16,021 bases of DNA from Thermoleptolyngbya sp046719575 (lineage in GTDB: Bacteria > Cyanobacteriota > Cyanobacteriia > Elainellales > Elainellaceae). A program made the translations under genes and the position numbers. Of the stretch, positions 1 through 7,396 are shown in pieces; position 1 is the first letter of the stretch; the number at the start of each line of letters is the position of its first letter. The DNA is taken from positions 1-16,021 of the forward strand of contig JBDNCP010000115.1 of NCBI GenBank assembly GCA_046719575.1. Reading direction: 5' to 3'. Below the pieces are notes generated by a model. It worked only from the letters and a program-made list of their open reading frames with translations, made no database searches and was not told the origin of the DNA.

Positions 1-52
1 GAATTTAAGCCCGGAATTTAAGCCCGGAATTTAAGCCCAGAACTTAAGCTCA
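1..52. repeat. 13-bp tandem repeat, four copies, at window edge
   Basis: The unit GAATTTAAGCCCG is present twice perfectly (1-13, 14-26), once with one change (27-39), and once more diverged (40-52, GAACTTAAGCTCA). The array touches the window edge, so its true copy number is unknown. It lies well upstream of the protease gene. Confidence 0.9.
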
Positions 53-334
53 AAAACCTCAAGACAGTGCATTCAGCATATTTACAGCAATTTTCAGGAT
101 TTTCTTTGAAAACTCTAAATAGGGGTTCATGTATCGCACGAATGGTTAAGTAATTTAGCGGGATCGCCCTGCTGCGGCATCCTCCATTCGGGTTACTCCA
201 ATCAGGCTGCGGGGTTGGGGCAGCCTCCGGGAATGCGAGTTTTGACGATGAAGAATAAGGAAGATTCCCCGATGGGAACCCTAGAGGTGTCGTGTTCAAT
301 TTGATACCTCATTTTCTCTTGAGGAGTACGAGTC
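53..334. other. Non-coding region upstream of the M48 protease gene
   Basis: No convincing gene is seen. A minus-strand open frame (18-299) runs back into the 13-bp repeats and resembles no family. The right end holds the Shine-Dalgarno sequence GAGGAG at 321-326, eight bases before the ATG at 335. A promoter for the protease gene presumably lies here, but no clear -10/-35 pair can be named. Confidence 0.6.
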
Positions 335-2779
335 ATGACGGCCGAGAACCTCCTGAAATCGGGCATTCAAGCAGTCAAACAACAACAATATGAAGCGGCG
401 ATTCAAGCGCTAACAGCTTGCTGCCAGGTCGCTGAGCGCCCTTCCAGACTTTATTTTCAGGCGCAGATGTGGCTGGTGCGGGCCTATTTCGACGGTGGGC
501 AGGCAGAGCGGGCGATCGCCCTCTGTCAGCAGCTCAGCACCGACGCGCCGCCCCAAGTGCAGACTTGGGCCAAAGACCTGCTGCCCAAACTATCTGTTGC
601 CCCTGTGAGGGAGCCAGAAACGACTGGCTCGGCCGCCACCGACACGCCCACCGCCGACCTGCCCACCCTCAGCGCCGAGGCAGCCTTCGACCTGTTCAAT
701 CGGGGCAACCACGCGCTGAAAACCAAGCGCTTTGCCGAAGCCGTTGAGCATTTAGAAACTTACTGTCGAGGTGCCGATCCCCATCACAAAGATTTCGCAC
801 AGGCGCAGATGTGGCTGGTAAAGGCCTACAACGGCAATGGGCAAACCGAAGCGGCGATCGCCCTCTGCCGTCGCCTGCTGCACCACGAAAAAGAATTTGT
901 GCAGCTTTGGGCCCGCCAATATTTGAATGCACTGGCTCCCGAACCCGAAGCCGAAGCCACCCAAGTCGAATCGCCCCTCGCCAACGCAGCGGGTCACAAC
1001 CCCAAACCCCAAAATCCAAATCCCAAAATCCAAAATCCAAAATCCAAAATCCAAAACACCCAAACCCGCGCCCCTCGCGGCGGAGTTGCGCTGGTGATGA
1101 ATGGCGTGGCAACCAGTCTGGCGCTGGCATCGGGAGTCACCCTCACGCTGCTGTTTGGCATGGTGTTTGCGCTGTGTCTGGCGCTGCTGTTTTTGCATGG
1201 CAGCGACAACCCCACAGCAGGGCTGGGCATTGCGCTGGGGGCAACGCTGCTGTTTAACGCCATCCTCTTTTTCCTGTCGCCGCTGATTATGGATTTGGTG
1301 CAGGGCTGGCTATATGGCACGCGCTGGGTGTCGCTGTCGGATATCGAGCGGCGCAGTCCCGAAGCAGGCCGGGTCATCCGCACGGTCTGTCAGCAAAAGA
1401 AGCTTTCCCAGCCTCGTCTGGGGCTAATTCCTGACGACAACCCGACTGCGTTTACCTACGGGTCTCTGCCCAACACAGCGCGGGTAGTGGTCAGCCAGGG
1501 CTTGTTTAAGTACCTAGACGATGACGAAGTAGCCACGGTCTACGCCCACGAACTCGGCCATGTGGTGCATTGGGACTTTGCGGTGATGACGCTGGCGGCG
1601 ACGCTGGTGCAGATTACCTATCTTCTTTATGTGTATCTGCGAGAGGCACAGGACTGGTTGGGCGATAGCGAAATGGCGCGACGGCTCAAGCTGGGGACGC
1701 GGAGTGTGGCGATCGCCGCCTATGTGTTCTACGTTCTGGGCGAATATCTCGTGCTGTATCTGTCACGCACGCGGGAATATTACGCCGACCACTTTGCTGC
1801 CGAGGTGACAGGCAACCCCAACGGTCTGTCGCGGGCGCTGGTCAAAATCGCCTACGGCATCGTCGAAGAGGGACAGCGCAACCCCCAGCCCAGCAAGGTG
1901 CTACAAGGCACCCGCACGCTGGGCATTGCCGACAGCAGCAGCGCTGGGTTTACGGGCACAGCCTACCGCGTGGCAGAAAGCCCTGTGCAGGTGGGGCGTG
2001 TGTTTCTGTGGGATATGTTTAACCCCTGGGCAGCGTGGATGGAGCTAAATTCGACTCACCCGCTGACGGGCAAGCGCGTCCGCGCCCTCAGCACCTATGC
2101 CGAACAGCTTGGGCTGGGCGCTGAGTTTGATATGGCGCAGGTCATGCGCGAAGGGCGCGGACTGAACAAGACGCGGCTGTATGGCAACTTTGTGCTGGAT
2201 GTGCTGCTCTATTGGGCCGACTGGATCGGCTTGGGGCTGGGGCTGCTGGTGGCGATCGCCCTCTACCGCAGCGGCGCACCCAACCTGGGGGCGATCGCCG
2301 CGCCTGCGCTGCTGGGTGGCGGACTGGGGCTATTGTTCAAAACCTTCGTGATGTATCCCGACTTTAACCGCGCTCCCGCGATGGACATCCTCACGCTCAT
2401 GTCTGACCCCTACGCCAGTCCGCTGCGGGGTCGTCCGGTCAAGCTGAGCGGCGAAATCATTGGCAAAGGCGACTCTGGCTATGCCTATAGCTCAGAACTC
2501 AAGCTGCAAGACCCGACAGGCATGATTTTGCTGCGCTATTCCTCCCGCTTTGGTCCTCTGGGCAACTTCTTGTTTGGCGCGAGTCAGGCAGAGGGCTTTA
2601 TTCATCAATCCGTTCACACGCTGGGCTGGTTTCGACGCGGCATCATGCCCTGGGTAGACCTGATTCGGCTGGATTGCCCCGCCAAATGGACGGTTCGCAG
2701 CTATCACCGTTTTTGGAATCTGCTGTTTGGGGCGCTGCTGATTGGACTGGCGTTTGTGCTGCCGTCGGTGCTAGCCTAG
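335..2779 (+). CDS. Membrane M48-family zinc metalloprotease with duplicated TPR-like N-terminus
   Basis: An 814-residue protein. Residues about 1-88 and 117-200 are two homologous helical repeat blocks; both contain AQMWLV-x-AY followed by a GQ-x-E-x-AIALC stretch, so the region arose by internal duplication and is TPR-like. A low-complexity linker (about 220-245) encoded by CAAAATC heptamers follows, then hydrophobic segments near 257-288 and 298-322. The peptidase domain carries HELGH at 405-409 (two zinc-binding histidines and the catalytic Glu), the likely third ligand Glu481 in SRTREYYAD, and the STHPLTGKR segment near 573-582 typical of M48 (HtpX/Ste24-like) enzymes. More membrane segments lie near 415-435, 458-478, 625-650 and at the C-terminus. 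The family cleaves membrane or misfolded proteins with the catalytic site at the membrane face; the substrate here is unknown. GAGGAG at 321-326 fixes the start. Confidence 0.93.
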   Translation: MTAENLLKSGIQAVKQQQYEAAIQALTACCQVAERPSRLYFQAQMWLVRAYFDGGQAERAIALCQQLSTDAPPQVQTWAKDLLPKLSVAPVREPETTGSAATDTPTADLPTLSAEAAFDLFNRGNHALKTKRFAEAVEHLETYCRGADPHHKDFAQAQMWLVKAYNGNGQTEAAIALCRRLLHHEKEFVQLWARQYLNALAPEPEAEATQVESPLANAAGHNPKPQNPNPKIQNPKSKIQNTQTRAPRGGVALVMNGVATSLALASGVTLTLLFGMVFALCLALLFLHGSDNPTAGLGIALGATLLFNAILFFLSPLIMDLVQGWLYGTRWVSLSDIERRSPEAGRVIRTVCQQKKLSQPRLGLIPDDNPTAFTYGSLPNTARVVVSQGLFKYLDDDEVATVYAHELGHVVHWDFAVMTLAATLVQITYLLYVYLREAQDWLGDSEMARRLKLGTRSVAIAAYVFYVLGEYLVLYLSRTREYYADHFAAEVTGNPNGLSRALVKIAYGIVEEGQRNPQPSKVLQGTRTLGIADSSSAGFTGTAYRVAESPVQVGRVFLWDMFNPWAAWMELNSTHPLTGKRVRALSTYAEQLGLGAEFDMAQVMREGRGLNKTRLYGNFVLDVLLYWADWIGLGLGLLVAIALYRSGAPNLGAIAAPALLGGGLGLLFKTFVMYPDFNRAPAMDILTLMSDPYASPLRGRPVKLSGEIIGKGDSGYAYSSELKLQDPTGMILLRYSSRFGPLGNFLFGASQAEGFIHQSVHTLGWFRRGIMPWVDLIRLDCPAKWTVRSYHRFWNLLFGALLIGLAFVLPSVLA
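1003..1058. repeat. CAAAATC heptamer array inside the protease gene
   Basis: Eight consecutive 7-bp units. Five are exact CAAAATC (1010-1016 and four in a row at 1024-1051); the others (CAAACCC, CAAATCC, CAAAACA) are variants. It resembles the short tandemly repeated repetitive (STRR) heptamers described in filamentous cyanobacteria. Read in frame it gives a Pro/Lys/Asn/Gln/Ser-rich linker between the TPR-like region and the membrane peptidase. Confidence 0.92.
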
Positions 2780-2988
2780 AGCGCGGCAAACCGAAGGACG
2801 TGGGGCTATCCAACAGAGTTAGCCCTGCCCTGGCGATCGCCCGCCTGGAATCATGCCCATCTGAGAAACCCGGCAATCTCCACTGCTGCCGCCCCCAATC
2901 CGGTCTAAAAGTGCATCTCTCGCAAAAACATGAGAGACAACCAGGGTATGATTCTAGATTGAGTGATTTACCCAAATTAGCGATTCCA

Positions 2989-3972
2989 ATGGCAGAAACC
3001 CTCCTGTTCAACGCCCTGCGTGAAGCAATCGACGAAGAGATGGCACGTGACCCGTCTGTGTTTGTGTTGGGCGAAGACGTGGGGCACTATGGCGGCTCCT
3101 ACAAAGTCACCAAAGATCTGTATAAGAAGTACGGCGATCTGCGCGTGCTGGATACGCCAATTGCCGAAAATGCCTTTACGGGGATGGCAGTCGGGGCAGC
3201 GATGACAGGGCTACGTCCCATCATCGAAGGGATGAATATGGGCTTTTTGCTGTTGGCGTTTAACCAAATTGCCAATAATGCCGGGATGCTGCGCTACACC
3301 TCTGGCGGCAACTTCAAGATTCCGCTGGTGGTGCGGGGGCCGGGTGGCGTGGGGCGGCAGCTTGGCGCAGAACACTCCCAGCGCCTAGAGGCATATTTTC
3401 AGGGCGTTCCAGGGCTAAAGATGGTTGCCTGCTCGACTCCTTACAACGCCAAGGGGTTGCTCAAGTCTGCCATCCGCGATGACAATCCCGTGATTTTCTT
3501 CGAGCATGTGCTGCTCTACAACCTGAAGCAAGACTTGCCCGAAGAAGAATATCTGCTGCCACTAGACAAGGCAGAAACCGTGCGCGAAGGCAGTGACGTG
3601 ACGATCCTGACCTATTCGCGGATGCGCCATCACGTCATGCAGGCGGTAAAGACGCTGGAGAAAGAGGGGTTTGATCCCGAAGTGCTCGACCTGATTTCCC
3701 TAAAGCCGCTGGATTTTGAGACGATCGGTGCGTCGATTCGCAAGACCCATCGCGTCATCATTGTGGAAGAGTGTATGCGCTCTGGCGGCATCGGGGCAGA
3801 AATCACCGCATCGATTAACGATCGCCTCTTTGACGAACTGGATGCGCCTGTGATTCGCCTTGCGTCGCAAGATATCCCTACGCCCTACAATGGCACGCTG
3901 GAAAACCTGACGATTGTGCAGCCTCCCCAAATTGTGGAAGCGGTGCAAAAGCTGGTGGCACTGAAGGTATAA
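2989..3972 (+). CDS. pdhB: Pyruvate dehydrogenase E1 component, beta subunit
   Basis: A 327-residue protein matching the usual length of cyanobacterial PdhB. With PdhA it forms the thiamine-diphosphate-dependent E1 that decarboxylates pyruvate and acetylates the lipoyl E2, feeding acetyl-CoA to fatty acid synthesis and the TCA cycle in the cytoplasm. Visible hallmarks are VLGEDVGHYGGSYKVTK near residues 26-42, DTPIAENAF at 55-63 with Glu60 (the conserved cofactor-activating Glu of E1 beta), RGPGGVGRQLGAEHSQ in the middle, and a transketolase-like C-terminal domain with EECMRSGGIGAEI. The ATG at 2989 is chosen because MAETLLFNAL is the family N-terminus; the frame is open further upstream (from 2674), but that part overlaps the protease gene and resembles nothing. 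No strong Shine-Dalgarno is seen. PdhA and E2/E3 are not in this window. The 209 bases before it probably hold its own promoter. Confidence 0.97.
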   Translation: MAETLLFNALREAIDEEMARDPSVFVLGEDVGHYGGSYKVTKDLYKKYGDLRVLDTPIAENAFTGMAVGAAMTGLRPIIEGMNMGFLLLAFNQIANNAGMLRYTSGGNFKIPLVVRGPGGVGRQLGAEHSQRLEAYFQGVPGLKMVACSTPYNAKGLLKSAIRDDNPVIFFEHVLLYNLKQDLPEEEYLLPLDKAETVREGSDVTILTYSRMRHHVMQAVKTLEKEGFDPEVLDLISLKPLDFETIGASIRKTHRVIIVEECMRSGGIGAEITASINDRLFDELDAPVIRLASQDIPTPYNGTLENLTIVQPPQIVEAVQKLVALKV

Positions 3973-4013
3973 GGGGCCGCGCTTTTTGCTGAAACAAAAC
4001 CGATGCTGCCTGT

Positions 4014-4038
4014 GAAAGCCTCTGGTGTCAAGGCTTTC
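4014..4038. other. Small stem-loop downstream of pdhB
   Basis: GAAAGCC (4014-4020) pairs with GGCTTTC (4032-4038) across an 11-base loop, 42 bases after the pdhB stop. There is no T-tract after it, so it is at best a weak or factor-dependent terminator. Confidence 0.35.
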
Positions 4039-4189
4039 GCAGATGCCGCATGTCGAGATGCTGCATATCGATTCAGGCGAGGGGTCGAACCTGCCCTGCC
4101 CTAAAAAGCTGATTAAAAGCGGCGAACGAATCTAAAGGCTCTAAAAGCGGCTGCAAGACTTGCTGGACAGTCCAAAATTCCTTGTTTCT

Positions 4190-4225
4190 CCGAAATTCCT
4201 TCCGAAATTCCTTCCGAAATTCCTT
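4190..4225. repeat. 12-bp tandem repeat, three perfect copies
   Basis: CCGAAATTCCTT is repeated at 4190-4201, 4202-4213 and 4214-4225, followed by TTTTCGG. It lies between the convergent pdhB and the 95-residue minus-strand gene, ending 15 bases past the latter's stop. On the minus strand CCGAAA and TTTCGG form a small stem at the gene-proximal end. Confidence 0.93.
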
Positions 4226-4240
4226 TTTTCGGTGAGGGAA

Positions 4241-4528
4241 CTACAAGAAGGAGATCTTCGACGGATCAACGACCAAACTACTGATTAGTACCCCATTGAC
4301 CAGAATGTTGATCTGGTGGGCAATTCGGAGTTCTGCGATCGGCTCTTTGAGCAAGTTTTGAGCAGCAAGGAGGGTTTCGGCGACTTGGCGATCGCGACAC
4401 TCGATTCGCAGCACCCCCCAGCGGCGAGACAGTCGGCAGGCTTTCAATCCTTGCAACTGTCGTAGCTCGGCTGGGTCCTCACGATAAAAGTCGAGGATGA
4501 GTCGAGTGAGTTGGGAAAACCAGTTCAT
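4241..4528 (-). CDS. Conserved-looking hypothetical protein, 95 residues
   Basis: I do not recognise this family. The protein begins MNWFSQLTRLILDFYREDP and contains an alternating pattern (WGVLRIECRDRQVAETLL, then ELRIAHQINILVNG and VLISSLVVDP) suggesting a small alpha/beta fold. It has no signal peptide or membrane helix, so it is likely cytoplasmic. The ATG at 4528 is the first start in the frame, with no strong Shine-Dalgarno. It is a stand-alone gene, convergent with pdhB and 615 bases downstream of the diguanylate cyclase on the same strand. Normal amino acid composition and a HIP1 site inside the frame support a real, resident gene. Confidence 0.72.
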   Translation of the reverse strand: MNWFSQLTRLILDFYREDPAELRQLQGLKACRLSRRWGVLRIECRDRQVAETLLAAQNLLKEPIAELRIAHQINILVNGVLISSLVVDPSKISFL

Positions 4529-4782
4529 TACAGCGAACCCCTATCGTTGAATTTATTAAGCGGCGCACCTGCAACTACTCCTCAGCGATCGCCCTAGTCC
4601 TCTTTCATGGCTATCCAATGAGTAAGCCCAGGAGTAAGCCCAGAGTCTTGGGAAACATCTGCGGAGAGCGCCCAACTGCGCTTCTCTATCAATGCCCTTA
4701 TTCAAGCGCAGATCAAAAACTCAAACGATGGATTGCAAAAAGATTTAATGCGTGAATTCCTTGAAGAGGATTTCCAAATAAC

Positions 4783-4797
4783 CTGAAACGGTTTCAG
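4783..4797. promoter_or_regulatory. Perfect 15-bp palindrome, candidate operator
   Basis: CTGAAAC-G-GTTTCAG is a perfect dyad with one central base, in AT-rich non-coding DNA about 255 bases upstream of the 95-residue minus-strand gene. The shape suits a dimeric regulator, but no partner is known and it could be part of a repeat. Confidence 0.3.
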
Positions 4798-5027
4798 CGT
4801 AAGGGTTTCCGGGAATTTATTTGAAGTGATGAAACGTAACAAAATGAACTCGTTTCTTTAAGAAATGAATCCCTAAAAATAGATCCTGCTCCTTCATTTT
4901 TGTTACGAATTTTGATGTTTCAATTTGTAAATATTTTATAAATAATGGTGAATTTCGTAATACTTAGGTTTTGTTAAATCAGTAATTGGCGCAGACGCAG
5001 CCGTCGGTATTCATTAGAATTCATTAG

Positions 5028-5102
5028 ACTTCTTGCATGAATCGTGGCGCGGTAACGTCGCGCTACGATTCACACCCTCAAAACAGCATTCATGCAAGAG
5101 GT
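5028..5102. repeat. 75-bp palindromic element with 15-bp inverted ends
   Basis: The ends ACTTCTTGCATGAAT (5028-5042) and ATTCATGCAAGAGGT (5088-5102) are inverted repeats matching at 14 of 15 positions. Inside, GAATCGTGGCGCG (5039-5051) pairs with CGCGCTACGATTC (5059-5071) with a single G-T wobble. The two stems share bases and so exclude each other. The design resembles a REP/REPIN-like or very small MITE-like element. No clear target-site duplication is visible. It lies 42 bases past the stop of the diguanylate cyclase. Confidence 0.6.
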
Positions 5103-5143
5103 TTATTGATGCTGCGCGAGTCTGCTGAAGCGGCAAAACCAGA

Positions 5144-6970
5144 TCAGGGCATCTCAAAGTCACGGTAGACCACCGTGCAGTTTCGGCCCCGCCGCTTTGC
5201 GGTGTAGAGTGCTTGGTCTGCTTGGGTCATCAGGGCATTGATGGTCTGCGTAGCGGTGGGAATCTGGCTAGTGACCCCGACACTGACCGTCACCACTGGG
5301 GCAACGCGAGAACACGCATGGCGGATATTCAGCGCTTGGATGCCGAGGCGAATTTTTTCGGCGATCGCCCGCCCCCCTGCTATGTCTGTATTGGGCAAAA
5401 TCACGCCAAACTCTTCGCCACCGTAGCGAGCCACCAGATCGGCTGGGCGCTGCACAATGCGCCTAGCGGCTTGGGCAAGTTGACGCAGGCAGTCGTCGCC
5501 TTCCTGGTGGCCGTAGCAGTCGTTATAGCGTTTGAACTCGTCTACGTCGAACAAAATCAGCGAGAGAAACTGCTGTTCTCGCAAGAGTCGATTCCATTCC
5601 TGCTGGAGGTGCTGGTCAAAGCGGCGGCGATTGGCAATTTGCGTGAGTCCGTCAATGTTGACGAGGGCTTCTAGCTCCTGATTGGCCCGAATGAGCAGTT
5701 CCTCGGCTTGCTTTTGCCGGGTGATGTTTTGCATTTGCGCCAGCAGATAGAGTGGATTCTGCTGGCTATCCCGCACTAGCGATACGCTGAGCAACGCCCA
5801 GATGATCTCTCCATCTTTGCGAATGTAGCGTTTCTCGATTTGAAACGAGTTTTTTTCGCCATCGATTAACTGCTGCACCATTGCCAGATCGGTCGGCAGG
5901 TCTTCGGGGTGGGAAACGGCCTGGAATGTGAGCGATCGCAGTTCGTCTTCGGTATAGCCCAGCAGGTCGCAGCAGGCGGCATTGACTGCCAGAATCTGGC
6001 CGGTGAGGGCGGTAATGGAACTGCCCACCGCGCTGTGGTGAAAGGCGGCGCGAAATCGGGCTTCGCTTTGGCGCAGGGCCTCTTCTGCGGTTTTGCGATC
6101 GGTGACATCGCGAATCATCGTCAGCGCTTCGGTAGGGCTGTAAGGGACGATGCGGATTTCTTCATGCTGGAGGCGATCGCCAAACCAAACCTGCTGCTCA
6201 TAGACCTGGATCTGCTGCGTGGCAAAGGCTCGCTCTAGATAGTGCAGCTTGCGCTGGGCGACCTCCTTTGGCAAAAGATGGGAAACATGCAGTCCCACCG
6301 GGTTAAGGTCTGGCGGAATGAGATCGATCAAGGAATTGGTTTTGAGATAGCTAAGGTAGAAGCCCTGGGGACTAATGCGAAAAATCAAATCGGGAATGGC
6401 ATCGAGCAGGGCCTGTGTTTCTCGCTCTCGGCGGCGCAACGCCTCTGTTTTTTGGGAGATTTCTGACCGCAGGGTGTGGTTTTGGGCGACGAGCGATCGC
6501 TCGGACTGCCGCCGCAGCGTGATGTCTTGAAAGACGGCAACACAGCCCAACACCTCGCCTTGGCTGTTGCATAATGGCACGGCCCGCGCTTCTAGCAGCA
6601 GCGATCGCCCTGCATGGCGTATTTCCAAATCATCGGCTGTGCAGCTTTCGCCGCGCAGAGCGCGAGAGATTGGTAATGCCTGGGCAGCATACAGCAGTCC
6701 CGTATTAGCCTGAAAGAATGGACAGGTGTCTTCTAAAGATGATTCGGGTGACATGCCAAGCATCTCCTGGGCGACTCGATTGAGAAACGCAGGGCGGCCA
6801 TCTTGCCGATAAATTGCAATGCCCAGCGGCAACCGATCAAGCCAGGCAGACACCTGCGAAGGGTCGCCCAAAAAATCCACCGATTGCAGGCATGGACTGG
6901 CTAAATGGCTATCAGGAGAGCGATCGCGCGGGAGTGCCCGGAGCCACTGTTCAAACTGAGAGTAATTCAT
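5144..6970 (-). CDS. Diguanylate cyclase with three PAS domains
   Basis: A protein of about 608 residues that should make cyclic di-GMP from two GTP. PAS domains lie near residues 43-150, 180-290 and 300-420; the third is the most typical, with LLGYTEDEL, the HPED segment and a PAC-like end (YIRKDGEIIWA, then MQNITRQKQAEE). The GGDEF domain spans about 435-600: DGLTQIANRR, the metal-binding LILFDVDEFK, the active-site GGEEF near 517-521, and an inhibitory I-site RPAD (508-511) spaced five residues before it, as in PleD. It is therefore probably active and product-inhibited. There is no membrane helix or EAL domain, so it is a soluble sensor with an unknown signal. Start: ATG at 6970 is preferred; an in-frame GTG lies three codons upstream at 6979, and neither has a clear Shine-Dalgarno. 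It diverges from the DUF6816-like gene. Confidence 0.94.
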   Translation of the reverse strand: MNYSQFEQWLRALPRDRSPDSHLASPCLQSVDFLGDPSQVSAWLDRLPLGIAIYRQDGRPAFLNRVAQEMLGMSPESSLEDTCPFFQANTGLLYAAQALPISRALRGESCTADDLEIRHAGRSLLLEARAVPLCNSQGEVLGCVAVFQDITLRRQSERSLVAQNHTLRSEISQKTEALRRRERETQALLDAIPDLIFRISPQGFYLSYLKTNSLIDLIPPDLNPVGLHVSHLLPKEVAQRKLHYLERAFATQQIQVYEQQVWFGDRLQHEEIRIVPYSPTEALTMIRDVTDRKTAEEALRQSEARFRAAFHHSAVGSSITALTGQILAVNAACCDLLGYTEDELRSLTFQAVSHPEDLPTDLAMVQQLIDGEKNSFQIEKRYIRKDGEIIWALLSVSLVRDSQQNPLYLLAQMQNITRQKQAEELLIRANQELEALVNIDGLTQIANRRRFDQHLQQEWNRLLREQQFLSLILFDVDEFKRYNDCYGHQEGDDCLRQLAQAARRIVQRPADLVARYGGEEFGVILPNTDIAGGRAIAEKIRLGIQALNIRHACSRVAPVVTVSVGVTSQIPTATQTINALMTQADQALYTAKRRGRNCTVVYRDFEMP

Positions 6971-7396
6971 AAACCGCACTTGGCGGATACATGCCCTTGG
7001 TGAAAACGACTGACCCAGCTTTTGTGTTTAGAGATTGGTGTTTAGATAGAGGAGCCTTGCTTGCCATATAGAGTCATATAGAGCAAAGTGGCTCTCTCAT
7101 ATTGTTCCCAAAGAATCGATTTGGGCGGTATTTTAGAAAATTGGATTTTAATACCTAGATGAGTTCCATATCGGTAATTTATAGTCCTTATGCCGAGCAA
7201 TTGCTTGGATTTACGGGGTCATGATCCCAGTAATTACCCTGATGTTCTCAATGTTTTTAGAATTGTAGCGATCGCCCTACACTTAGCGTAGGCACCCAGA
7301 GCGTTTGCGGAATCTTCTAAAAACCCGCTAAAAATCCGCTAAAAGCCTATTGTATGGTAGGTTTGCAGAAAGCATAGACCCACAGGAAGGTGTCCG
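6971..7396. other. Divergent intergenic region between cyclase and DUF6816-like gene
   Basis: About 426 AT-rich bases without a gene, which must hold promoters for both flanking genes. Short duplications are present: CATATAGAGT/C (7065-7084) and CCGCTAAAAAT/CCGCTAAAAG (7325-7345). One HIP1 site lies near 7268. AGGAAGG at 7384-7390 is a good Shine-Dalgarno for the GTG at 7397. No promoter boxes can be assigned with confidence. Confidence 0.6.

Larger units (their letters stand above)
4529..5143. other. 615-bp AT-rich intergenic region with several inverted and direct repeats
   Basis: No gene is seen. The right half is strongly AT-rich compared with the flanking genes. It holds a 12-bp duplication GAGTAAGCCCAG (4620-4643), a perfect 15-bp palindrome (4783-4797), a long imperfect stem (GTAACAAAATGAA at 4836-4848 against TTCATTTTTGTTAC at 4893-4906), a 10-bp duplication ATTCATTAGA (5009-5028), and a 75-bp palindromic element (5028-5102). 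The promoter of the 95-residue minus-strand gene must lie in its left part. Confidence 0.75.

Noticed and set aside
18..299. Minus-strand open frame of 93 codons at the left edge
   Set aside because: Its end is made of the 13-bp repeats, it resembles no family, and it lies in what looks like the upstream region of the protease gene.
2674..2988. N-terminal extension of the pdhB frame
   Set aside because: It overlaps the protease gene and then reads non-coding sequence; the E1 beta family starts at MAETLLF (2989).
4070..4110. GGTTCGACC on the minus strand, suggesting a tRNA T-loop
   Set aside because: The flanking bases do not form a T-stem and no acceptor or anticodon arm can be drawn around it.
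4190..4225. Possible CRISPR-like array
   Set aside because: The 12-bp units are directly adjacent without spacers; it is a simple tandem repeat, and no cas genes are present.
5213..6466. Plus-strand open frames opposite the diguanylate cyclase
   Set aside because: They are antisense shadows of the well-supported PAS-GGDEF gene.
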